Part shown: positions 12,026 to 24,400 of the stretch, in pieces
How positions within the stretch are numbered: position 1 is the stretch's first letter
How the letters are laid out: the number at the start of each line of letters is the position of its first letter
NCBI GenBank assembly: GCA_964019055.1
Contig: OZ025206.1
Coordinates: 22,627,578 to 22,691,577 of the forward strand
DNA length: 64,000 nt
Reading direction: 5' to 3'
Source: Anthopleura xanthogrammica
Lineage: Eukaryota; Cnidaria; Anthozoa; Actiniaria; Actiniidae
Program-made: the position numbers and the translations under genes
The notes under the pieces: generated by a model
Seen by the model: the letters and a program-made list of their open reading frames with translations, nothing else
Database searches by the model: none
Told to the model about the DNA's origin: nothing

Positions 12026-12031
12026 TTTATT
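12026..12031 (-). other. Candidate poly(A) signal for the pseudokinase-RhoGEF gene
   Basis: TTTATT on the plus strand, i.e. AATAAA on the coding strand, about 450 nt past the stop codon. It is the nearest well-formed signal I see; use is not proven. Confidence 0.4.
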
Positions 12032-12476
12032 TCATTAAACCTATATAATTATTTACAATATGTTTTCTTCGATTGTCACCTTTTTGTGGGGTGCATGTGT
12101 CTAATAGATTGCCGTAAACCCACCCCCAATAGCGCTATTCACGCTGACGTCACCTATTGATATTAATGTGCCAACCAGAGATCTATTGGCTGCTGAAACA
12201 AACAGATATTTTGTTTCTTGGTTGGCACATTTAAATGAGTAACGATTCCTGACGTCAACTTTTGTAAAAAGTAAACATCTCTATACTTTTGGTATTACTA
12301 CATATTACCTTTTTGCATGCATGATTCAAACAGAAAACCCATCCCTTCGAATAGGGTACAAAAATACCTTGCTTGGGCTTCCTGTGGTTATTATAATTTT
12401 TAGATTTTTGTAGGAGTTTGTTTGTAGTCGTAAATGTTTCTTGTTCTGTTGTTTGGGTTCCCTGTGGTTATGATAT

Positions 12477-15400
12477 TTAGATGTTTTTGATCATGATATT
12501 TGGCAGACCATTCCTTCGTTTCTTCCACATGCCCAAGTCTTTGGCCTGTAGTCGTAAATGTTTAAGCCATTTTTTGCTCTCTTTGCTGCCGTTTGCTTTG
12601 AAGACGTATGTCTCGCGTGACATGTTGATGATTTCAAAGGAATCTTTGTGCTCTGGAAATAAAATAACATATTGTAAAGATTACGAAAATATTCTCAAAA
12701 TTGCGTGATAAATTCGATGTTATAACAGCGTTTTTCATGGCAGCCTTACAATCATTCCCAGAAGAAAGAAATAACAACATGGCTGTCATGTTGGTTAACA
12801 TTACAAAAGAAACCATTTCTCCATGCATAAACATTATTGATCCACCCCCTATTTGCACCAGCCCCTCCCCCTCTAAATAATGACCGGTCATTAAGACCCA
12901 GTTCAAACGTCGAACTTCACATGAGCCGAACGCATTGAAAACAATGGATGATAAAGCGGTCTTCTTTGATGTCATTAGGTTCGGCTCATGTGAAGATTGG
13001 CGTTTGAACTGGGCCTAAGAAAGTTTTATACGATGTAACTCACCAGAGTCTTTACATATGATACAAGTGTCGAGTGATAGCGGCTCCTGTGGAGAAACAT
13101 TTCCAATACACCATCAGCCAGACACATATAAATCTTAGACAGGCCATGGCATGTCACGTCCAAAACCTGACCTTTTTTCATTCATGCGAAATTTGCCCTG
13201 TCACAGTAGAAGGAAGCATGGGGGAGGGGGGCGTAGCGGTGACAGCGCTTGCCTCTTACCAATACGATCCGGGTTTGGGTCCCACCGAGCTCGGTGTCAT
13301 ATGTGAGTAGAGTTGCTTATTGATTCTCTCCTAGGCCTGTTCTTCGAGAGGGGTTTTTCCGGGTTCCTCGATTTTCCTCCCTCCGCAATTATCAACTTCG
13401 TGAAAAAATAAACCAATAAGGCGAAAAATACTTAAAAGTAGCTCTTGCTTTCCGCCGTTCTGCAGGGTGTAGCGCAGCTACGCAGCAGTATGATTATAGT
13501 TTTCATTGTACTCTATCGATGTGGTCCTACCTTAAACAGAGTGTATTTGCCATTCATTTTCTTCCTCAGCATGACGAGAGCTGCATCTGTTGCCTCGCTG
13601 TCAGAAGGAAAGAAAGGCTCTTCCAACGTGTTGTCTTCGTCTGAATCAATTGTCTTAGGCTGAAAAATAGAAAATATTTTGTTTATTGCCGGGCGCGGTA
13701 ATGAAGACAGACTCTCATAGGCCTTGCCTTATTTTGAAAAGCAAGGCGGTGGGTTCAATCTCTCTCTGTTTAATAAAAGGTAATATGCCATTTTCATTAT
13801 AGTATCATATACCATGGCCCCTTTTACACGGACGCGGTTACGCCTTACATTTACACGACATCGATTGAATATACACCTATTTTCGTGAGGAAATGAAATT
13901 TTGAATAAGAAAGAAAACTTGTGAAGCATTTTGGTGGTGAAAATGAAATGACGCGGCATCATGTAAACGGTTTAATACTGGGTTGCCTGTGTCAGCCCAC
14001 TCTAAAAATGCGATTCGTTTCTCCGTCTTTATTCATTCCTTATTCAATGATGTTTTAAATAACACAAATTGTTAATGCTGTTTCAAAATTTATTAAAGGA
14101 ATAGATTACTTAATCATACAGTCGAACCTCCACTAACGGCCACCTCTACACAACGGTCAGGAAATTTTGTCCCGACGGTGGTCGTAGTGTGAGGTTCGAC
14201 TGTAGATCAATTTTCATGCTGGTTATCATGTTCATGTATACCTCTGACAGTCCTCTCACACAAAAGAGCATGAAGACATCAGCGGCTTTTTTGCTACCAC
14301 GACGATTCCATCCACCAGATGAAATGAACTCGTAAATCACGACCTGAAGAAACAACAAAAATGTAGGTAGACACATGGACCTTGATCCTAAAGGTCGTAG
14401 CGGTGAATGCGTTCGCACCAATACGACCCGTGTTCGAATCCCGTCGGGCTCGGTGTCGTATGAGAGTAGAGTTGCTGGTTCTCCCCTGTGCTTCGAGGGG
14501 TTTTCTCACTTTCCCATCATGCTTTGTGCTATAATTTCGAGCTCCTGCACATCGGCTATTGGAATCCAATGAAAGAAGAGCTACTCTGTGGAATTCACTG
14601 TTAATTCACATTCATTATTTTTAAAGGTCTTGAATGTGAGGCTAGTAGGGCAAAATTCTATTGTCCTAGCCTTTAGTGACACACAGGGAACCAGAGACCC
14701 AAGTTAAAGTAAGGTACGAATACTAACCTCGAAAACCCCATGCATCAGTAAGTGTATTTCACTCGTGGTCCAGTTAAGGATATCACTGGCCATCTTCTTC
14801 ATCTGGATTTTGTCTAACGAGTCTGACCGCCCGAGATGACCGCTGCCCCGGTATCGACGCTGCTTCGGCTCAACAGATGAATTAAGCTGCGAAAACAAAG
14901 AAATCGATTGGCCACTATGAATAACGGAATTATGAACGATCTCAATTGATTACTTGAATTAATTGATGAAAAATTAACAAAATGGATGAAAGAAAATGGA
15001 AAGAATGATTGGATGTTTGGTGAGCGAATGGGTAGAGGGAAACACACGTACGTATCGGTCCAAGCCAGCACTAGTATGGAGGGGCTATTTAAAGCAGTAA
15101 ATGACCAATTGTTGCTAACGAGCTTTTTGTTCTCAGGTGAACGGAATCTTTAGATATCTAATTTTCTATCTTTGTTAGTTTATGACCCTTAGACCTCGTT
15201 TCTCGCTTTTCTTTTGTTTTTGGCCTTTCTGGCGTTTCTGGCTTTATAGATGGATCGTATAGGATTAATGCCGAATAAAAAATAAGAATGAAGGAAGGAA
15301 TGATAAATGGGAGAACAATGGCTAGCACTTCTACATACAGCATTGATCCTATTGAGCTGATCTTCAATCTTCTTTTGTGCTTGCATCAGTTTTTCTCGGT

Positions 15401-18400
15401 CTTGGTTATGACGAGGGGTTGATTTGCGAATGCGACTCAAAAGTAAAGGATATCTGCAACAACAACAACAACAAACACGTTAGAGGTATTCATTCACGAG
15501 ACAAACATATATCATCAGCCAACAACAAACACGTTAGAGGTATTCATTCACGAGACAAGCATATATCATCAGCCAACAACAACAACAACAAACACGTTAG
15601 AGGTATTCATTCACGAGACCAGCATACATCATCAGCCAACAACAAACAGGAGGGATTTATTTGCGAGAAAACTGTCTGGCAGAGGATTAAACCAACGATC
15701 TCGCACACAACAGAACGAACAACGGGGTACCCACCGAACCATGCATTATAGCTGTGCGGCGCGCGGGTTAAAGGACTTGTTTAGATAATCTTAGAGACGC
15801 CATTTGCATATCTTTCTCGCGCGTTAGCCATGTTAGATGGAACAGTAAATGTTCCCCGTTTAGCCTCACATTCAAGCACTTTAGGAGTGAGTTTACGCGA
15901 GCATGAATAAAACAATTATCATCAAGGGAATAAACAGCAGCCACAGGGACGAAGATTGGAGATATCTATAAGTGTATGTCGTGGTATTTCTTGTACTTAC
16001 TTCATTATTCTTTGCACTGGAGCCAAGAGGAAAGAGCTGAGGTCCATCTTACGGCACTTTGGGTTTTCTCTACATGTGACCTAGATACAAGGGCCGGCAA
16101 TACCATTTTTAATGTTGTTTTAAGACGAAAAAATGTCTGATTGTTTGTCATGGGATGAGAGCAAGACTTACGTTTAAGAATATCTTCAATAACTCGTTCT
16201 TCTTTTGTAAGGATTCGAGAAGAGCTGATGCAGAGTTCTGAAAGAAGCGAATAGAATCAATACGTTGTTCAGAAGCTGTTCTTTAGCAAGATGCAGAGAA
16301 CGAGTTGCAATTGAGCCAGATTAGAAGGGGGAATCAGAAAAATTGTACCTGTTTTGAGCAGTAAATCTCGTATGACTGGAAAAGGTCAACACTTTCCAGG
16401 AAAATACTACCAACATTGACATGAGAGAATTCCTATGAAATAAAATACGTTAGGAAATAGATAAATAAACATAAAGTAACTATTATGCAAAAAAATAAAC
16501 TGACCTCGTCTCCCTTGGATACCGAAACTTCTAGACCATTCTGAAGGCGACGTGAAAACTTAGTGCTGACTTCAACCAACTCCTGTAAGAATCCAGAAAG
16601 AGAATCAAGGGAAAGATCCAACAATATAACTTTTTGCTCTATCACTATTTTCGACTTCGTGCGCTTTCAGAACAATAGGTGCATCAAAGATTGTACGAAA
16701 TTTGAACATCTTTAGAATTTGAACAAAAGATACCTGTATTTCATTGTTGTGATTAACAACGAGTCTGGCCATACCAATGCACAACACTGACGTATGCTGA
16801 AATTATGAACTGTCTACAACTATTGTTCAAAAACAATGAAATACAAGCATCTTTTGTTCAAATTCTAAAGATGTTCAAATTCCGTACAATCTTTGATCTC
16901 ACCTAATGTTGCACGAAGTCGAAAATAGTGATAGAGAAAAAAGGTCTAATCACTGCTCACATGTGAGGTTGAGTCCAGGAATAAAACCCGAGGCGAGTTC
17001 GTGTATTACCGCTACACCACCCTTGATTTCCATTTAGGCGCAGAAATACGAGCAACAAAATCGCGCAACTTGTTGCGCAACATTGTTGCGTTGCAAGTTG
17101 CAGTGTGAATATTGCACGTATTACCACCCCGCGCGCAACAAATTTTCATTGTTGCAGGACACGTCTTGTTGCAGTTTTGCATTTTGTTGCTCGTATTTCC
17201 GCGCCTTTTAGACCGGAAACATTAGATTACGTACCTGTAGATTCAAGAAGATCTCGGCCAAGTAATCAGGCTGAAGAATTCCTCCTGATTGCAGTGGGCT
17301 GTAAAACTCCTGCAAACAAAGCACATAGTTGATTAATTACAGATCACTAGAAATGGTGGTAGCGGCGAAACATGAAAATATCCGTTGTCATCATCAGTGA
17401 AACAAGCTACGAAAAAACTACAAATGTCATCAAAGTCAGGACACGGCTAACTCACAGATAGAACCCTGAAACAACCTCAGGGCTGATGTAAGCCAGGACA
17501 CGGCTAACTCACAGATAGAACCCTGAAACAACCTCAGGGCTGATGTAAGCCAGGGCACGGCTAACTCACAGATCGAACCTTGAAACAACCTCTTGGTTGG
17601 CTGATCAACGTCTGGGGATGTCTAACTCACAGATCGAATTGCAATCTTGCTTGCTATGTTTTGCGGAAAACCGGAGAAAACCGAAGAAAAATCCTTGAAT
17701 CAAGAGAAAGAGACCTAACAAATTCTACTTGAATTTGGTACCGAGCCCAAGAATCGAACCCGAGACCCCAGATATGAGAGACGAGTGCACTACCACTACA
17801 CCAACCTTGGTTATCCAATATACCGCGTTATTTGCAAACAGCAGTTACCTTTGGCCGAAGAGTGAACTCAGTGCTTTCAAGTTTCAATGTTTGAATTTTT
17901 TCTTACCTCTTTAAGGATTTGCAAATCATTCCCATAGTTGATTTCTGTTTGCACAAGCTCAATGATCGCCTCTTTCCTCTCAACACGTCGCTCCATACAT
18001 TTGGTACATATTGATTGGTCTGTGGTGGTTGAGGATTCCTTGGACACATCCTGCCCACTAGAAATAGGGAGAAAATGCGAAAAAAAATCTGTATCTGATG
18101 AAATAGCTTCTCAGAGCTGGCGTTTATCTGAGCCTCCTACGAAGACGCAACGTCACCTAACAAAGAAGTTGCGTGACGTGACGACCCTAAGAACGCAGAA
18201 TTTGAAGGCGATAATGTCCGTGTTAACGGACGTACACCGTGCGGTACTAGTGCGGATTTTTGTCCACATTCTTTCGAAATCTTCTATATATGTATAGAAC
18301 ATTGATATACCTTACTAACCTTTTGTCTTCAGGGACATAAAACTTCTGGCAATCAGTACATTCGACCTAAATAAAAAAACGAGTTTAAAAATGACGAAAA

Positions 18401-21400
18401 CTGAAACGGTGTTCTGATGGCACAATGTAATTTCGCAAAGGGCGAGGATAGAATCCTATATGTAAGAAGAGAGGTGAGTCAACATAAAAAATAAGTTTTC
18501 CAGCAAACGTTAACTCAAATTGTTTGATTACTTTTGCCTACTTATTAGGGTGTAGCCAGAACTACTCACTGGGGGCAAGGATTGCTCCCTTCCCAGCACG
18601 ATACCTCAACAAATCATTCCTTATTTCCTCCCCTCCTCTCAAGACCAAGACACATTAAGGACTTTTCATACCCATTGGTAAAAGGGGGTAATAGGTACAG
18701 TTGACCTTGCATTGGCCATTAGTAATGTTTTCCCATTTCAGACCACGTGTCATTCTCTTGAGAATAAGATTCTTTCTTTGAGTTGTATCATGTGTCGTCC
18801 ATGCGCAACCGTTAAAGAAAGAAATGATACCCCAAGGTATGACATGTGGTCTAATATGCCAAGTTAAAGAAATCAATAGCACCTCCCCTTGGTTCTGCTA
18901 TACTTACCATATCTTCAGTAATGGCTGGCGCTATGTGTTTCATCTTCTTGCTCCCAATCTCCATGGATTGTTTATTTTTCCTGGCCAGGTCTTGCCAATG
19001 ACGCGCACTCGCAGCTACTACAGACCAGTGTCTAGAACTCTTCAGTACAATGTCTTCCCAGTTGCGCTTGTAATTATGATCTATACCCATGTCTCCTCCG
19101 ATCCCGCTATCTGTTCTCTCTACTTCTACATCACTCTTCCTTCTATTATCTGTGAAAAAATACATTTGAATTTTTCAGTATTTTAGGTGTGGTTTAATAA
19201 AGCGACATCATAGGCTTATTTTGTGCTGCGGGGTTTTATGGGCTAAGAGAGGAATAAAGCCATTCAAGTGTAAATGATAGTAAGTGCGCCATATCATTGG
19301 ACGAAATAAAGGCTTATTTTGTGCTGCGGGCTTTTTGATTGGCTAAACTATAGAGAGAAAGCCATTCAAGTGTCATGAACTGTTTGTGTTCCTTTATGTA
19401 AAAGAATGTGTTTTTATTGTCATGCCTACAATTCACTTTGCAAAAATCGAAGCATACCTATCTGAGTTGCTGAGTTCAAGATTACAAATTTTTGGTTGCA
19501 AAATTAGTTAGAATGGCTATCTCTTATCCCCCCGTGCCTATCTACGTTGGGGTTTTTTTTCATGCACTGCAACGCAATTCTAAGTTTGTTGATGTTGCTA
19601 CTTGTTTTTGTTGTTGCATTTACAGGGCGAAAAAGCTGTACCACATATCAGTTAAGCTATATGGACACACGGTGCAACATTTCCTGCAATGTTGCAGGCA
19701 ACCGATGTTGCGAGACATGTCACACGACGCATGTGTCTTAACCAATGTTGCTGAAGTAGAAAACGATCCTATACTTCAGCAACATTGCCTGCAATATTGC
19801 GCGCAATGTTACACCGTGTGTCCGCGCCTCTTTGCAGCCAATGTTAACGAATTACAAGAAATTCCACGATTCCTTGAACATTCTTTCCCGCGGATTTCAA
19901 ATTTACTAACCTGGTGTCTTGTATTCTTGAGTTTCCTGAGTTCCATCCTCCATTTCTGCCGCTGTTGAATCAGTCTCAAACTCGTACATATGAGCAGAGC
20001 CACTATCAGCACTGACATTACTATGAAAGCTTTCCCATCGCTTCCTGTTACCCGTCCTGCCAGATTCACTGCCATCCAACTCGCTATTCCAACTACCACT
20101 ATCATCTAAATCGATGTCTGTCGAATATAAACTGCTGGTGATGCTAAGAAGACTACTATGGACGCCATTTTTGCGAAGTTGTCCTTGAGAAGATGAATCC
20201 ATTGAAACTTTCCTTTTAGCAATGGCGTCTTCTTTTGCAAAATCTCGGGAGAATTTCAGTCGATTAAGTTCTTCTCGAGATAACCTTCGCTTACTAGGTT
20301 CCATATCTTTCTTCTCTTCGTTCAATGAGCTCGAAGCTTTTACATCTGTATCATCTTTTTGCTCAGAGTTACTTTCGTTTTGAGTATCAACTTCGTCTTT
20401 TTCTTTTCGTCTAAAACGAGGAGAACTATTTGGAGATTTTTTCAGTTTTAATCTGTCTTTTGCCGCAGCCCAAAGTGTTCTTGAACTCTTCGTTTGTGTC
20501 TTATCATTTTCCTTGTCATCAAGCAAATCTTTGTCGTTTTGAGTTATGCTCTGAGCGTCTGTAGAATTCTTGGTTGACTTATAAACATCCGCTATTGTAA
20601 TTTCTGGTCTATTCTGACCTGCAGATTCGAGCAGTTTGGATTTCCGCCCCCCGTTTCTAGCTCTAGATTTCGTTGAATTGTCATAAATATTTTCTCTCTT
20701 ACTTTTGTCTTCGACACCGTTAATTTTCAAGTTATTATTGATGTCTTTATTTTGGCCATTTTCCGTTGATATTTGTACTGTTGAAGGGCTTAAAGATGAA
20801 TAGCTCTTATGAGTCAGTTTTGGAGCATCTCTGTGATGAACAGCTGATGCTCGCCGACCAATTCTCGGCCTACGAACACTGGTTTCGATCTCTGGACCGC
20901 CATTTTTATCATTTCCAAAAAATTCCCCAGCATCTTTCTTGCTGTTTGAAAGAAAATAAGTTTCTTTTGAGCTTATTTCAAGTCCTCTTTCTTTCTCTGA
21001 GTTGCTGTTTGATTTTCTTTTCTTTTCACTTCGTTCATACAGCCCATACTTGAGCATCAAGTTATGAATGACATCGTTCTGAGAGTAGTAACTTTCTTTG
21101 ACATTTTTGGCGCTTTTTTCCCGTGCAGATCCCGCGGGATCGCTTCGGGACTTGAGAGAATCTCTCGATCCTCTTCTTTCCCTTGAAGAATATTTACTCG
21201 TCAAAAAGTTAGTCGACCGAATTCTATCTTTAACTGACACTTTACTCTCGCCATTTTCTTCGTCTTTTTCATTCTTATGAGCATTTGATGGTCGAAAGTC
21301 TTCCTTTTTCTTTCCCAAACCTTTCAAATCTTCTTCTACGCTTTGGGCAGAGTTTTTACGCTTGAATTCTTCAAAAGAAGGAATGGGTAATTGGGCTAAA

Positions 21401-24400
21401 GGATAATTTTGTCTTCTCTCACTCGCTAAAGAATCCGTAAGAATGTTCCCTCTACTATCCTCGTTATCCGAAGCAATCAAGTCCGAACATGAACGACTTC
21501 GCTGTAGAGACGAAAACTCTCCGATGTTTTCCCGATAATTCTCGTTCGACGATCGGCTATAGCTTTCCCTCGGGTAATCTTCGGCTGTACCAATGGAACG
21601 AAGATCGGAAGACGATGAATTACGATGCAGGCTGTAGCCTCCAAATCGAAAGTCTTCGTTGGAGCCGCGACCAAGATCTCCTCTGCCATATTCTCCATTG
21701 TTATAAAAAGTGGATACAGGACCATTGTAAGAAAAGTTTCTTTGATAATTCTGTGTTTGATGCGAGTGCTGCCTGTCAATGTAATTGTTGCTAGGCAACA
21801 CATAACCATTTCTTCCTTCTCCATGAACTCTCCTATAATCATAATCCTCACTATTTCTCGTATTTATTCTTTCCATGAAGTCATTATTTCTTGGTGGAAA
21901 TGAGTTATGTGCTGTCAGGGGTGGCGGTGGCGGTGTATAACCATCGTATCGACCGCCTGTCAGATCTGTTAGAGACGATGTCCTCGGTCGGCCATACAAA
22001 CGAGACGGTGGCTCGTAAGCCTCGTAATCATCAATGCTGGTAAGATCAGACAACGAGTGCGAAAGCCCATAGCTATTCCTCGGTGACCCCACGGGACTGA
22101 ATCCACCATACGAGTATCTATCTACGGGATAGTTTCGCGGGATTCCCGTACGGTACCCGTACTGATCACGTGTCCATTGACTGTCACTCATGTCCTGTCC
22201 AAATGAGGTCAAATCAGGAGAAGAGAGAGTGCTTCGAAGTCGAGGAGGAGCTCCATGAGGTGTGTACTGTGGATATGACACGCCTAGTGATTCGTCGTTA
22301 AAGGTGCCCCTGGTGTTGGAGTAGTCTAATGGTGTCGACGATGGACGTACTTGGTAGGGAGGGGACAGGTAGTCTTTGTTCATTAATACAGGAGTCTGTG
22401 GTCGTATATACGCTTCACTGCTGGTCTTACGAAGTCGAGGAGGATGAAGTATCTTCTTGGTGATAGTTGGAGGAGTTGTTAGTCGTGCCTTGACCTATGA
22501 ACACAAAGAGATAAAAGGAACTCTAAGAAAAAGCATCAGAAAAAGCCCCAAAAATCCTAACATGAAATAAAGAGCAATATCACCGTACAGATTGGGAATC
22601 TGCCTACAACACCAATAAACTATGAAATGGTTTCCGTCGCTCTGACCAATCAGAACGCGAAAAATATTTTTTTAATCAAGTCAAAAATTCACAGACACAA
22701 CAATTTCGAAATCTGTTCAATTTCCCAGAATGTATTTAAAAAAAGCTAATTTTCCCTTCGCTTCCTGGAGATTTTCTTTCATCGGAAAATTTTCATTAGT
22801 TTTGAGCCAATTACACAAATCTCTATTTTATTCTATTTTTTTGTTTTTATGTTTGTGGTATTCCTGTTTTGTCTCTGAAATTGAAAAGCGATTTTAGCGA
22901 ATTCAAGTTCGGAAATAAACTTCAACATATTCATGGATACAACAAATATTGTTGAATTTCTTTGCCTAAAAATATTGAGAAATTATTATATTGCAGGATT
23001 ATCTTGTATAAGCAGCTTACTGGACCGTTTTAGAGGGGAGGGGTGGGTGGGGTTATGTCCAGTACCCATCACCTCTGAAAGAAAACTCCAGGATTTTGAC
23101 CTCAAATATTTCCCAAACTAAAAGTCAAATACATCATTTCACGGTTGTCGTCGCTCAACCTCAGCCTCGATAGCGTGTAATTCTAAAGAATATATTACAC
23201 ACTATCGAGGCTGAGGTTGAGCGACGACAACCGTGAAATGGTCTATTGCAGAAATGATTGTAATGTCTATTTGCATGTATGCTAAACAAAGTATTTTCGT
23301 ATAGCTTGAAACAATCACCATGGATACCCACGCAGCATTGAGCATTTCAACAGGTCTCTGAGGGGGAGAGGTATTTACCGGTACCCACCACCTAAATCAA
23401 TAAAATCGGGTCCCTGTTTTGGACGATTGTTTTGATGCCCCTAAACTGACACGCCTTTCCCCACAACAACAGAGTACAAATATGCTCTCTTCTTCCTACC
23501 CAATGTTAGGCCTAAAAATTTTGCGCAACGTACATTTCAATGCCCTCATAAATGAAAGTCTTTGAAGAAAATACACTTTTTCTCGGAGGGGGGATTGATG
23601 AGGGGGGCTGTGAGGTACCAGTTTAGCCGTTGTATATACAATGCACTGGATCAACTTTACTCATCTGTCAACTTACCATTTTCCAGTTTACTCCATTGAA
23701 AAAGGGATGGCTCCTAAGGTGTTGACTATTGTAGAACTGTCCCTTGAGCAGCCGAGTAACCAAGTCTCGTGCGAACACCGATAATGTATTTGGCAGGAGA
23801 TCAGATTTAGAGCCAAGACGTCGCAACCTATCAACAGAAAAATGAGAAATTTAGAATTTGTATGATACATTCTGTGCCTCTGATTTGATCAGATAGGAAG
23901 CCATTTGATAGCCAACTGTATAAAGGTTTAAAAGTTTCTTGTAACGTTGCGAGCGATTTCCATGTTGCTGGCCGATTTGTTGATGTCCAAAACTTTTTTC
24001 AAATTTTGTCCTTTTTTTTCGTTTCTTTCGAGTAAACTGCGGTTTTACGGCCATTTTACGAACGTCTCATTAAGGATTCCACTCAAGACCCATTAGAAAT
24101 TTAAAGCTATCTCACAGACTAGCAAGATAAACAAATAAACAACAAAAAAATAAAAACTAATACTTCAAACATTTACTTTAATTCTTGTAAATACCCAAAT
24201 TGCCAAGGTCTTTCCAACAACTATATAATAAATGGCTTATTTATGATTGCGTAGGAACCTCAAAACTGACAAGAGTAAATAAGCTCTAGCGCGAGCGACA
24301 CAACTTTGACAAACACTTGATAAGTTTGCAAAACACAGCTCTACTAACGTCATGGAATCTTCCTCATAATAGTCTTTTTCTTTAGTGTTTACTGTTTTTA

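Larger units (their letters stand above)
9883..12476. other. Intergenic region between convergent DNAJC13 and pseudokinase-RhoGEF genes
   Basis: No coding exon is supported. The region should include both 3'UTRs. It holds a 57-bp minisatellite, two MITE copies, a short inverted repeat at 12168-12235 (atgtgccaaccagag / cttggttggcacat) and otherwise AT-rich unique sequence (9900-10430 and 10860-11570). Confidence 0.75.

Noticed and set aside
16735..16795. Possible extra DH exon on the minus strand
   Set aside because: It lies within a 290-bp palindromic element, and the DH sequence is continuous from the exon at 17309-17235 to that at 16582-16505 without it.
19492..19968. 158-codon plus-strand frame
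   Set aside because: It spans a palindromic GTTGC-rich MITE and the antisense end of the RhoGEF long exon; there is no domain similarity.
19906..22383. Stand-alone 825-residue gene starting at the internal ATG (22383)
   Set aside because: The frame extends upstream to an acceptor at 22494 that joins in phase with the kinase-like exon, giving the AGC-type HPFF...PP tail; it is an internal exon.
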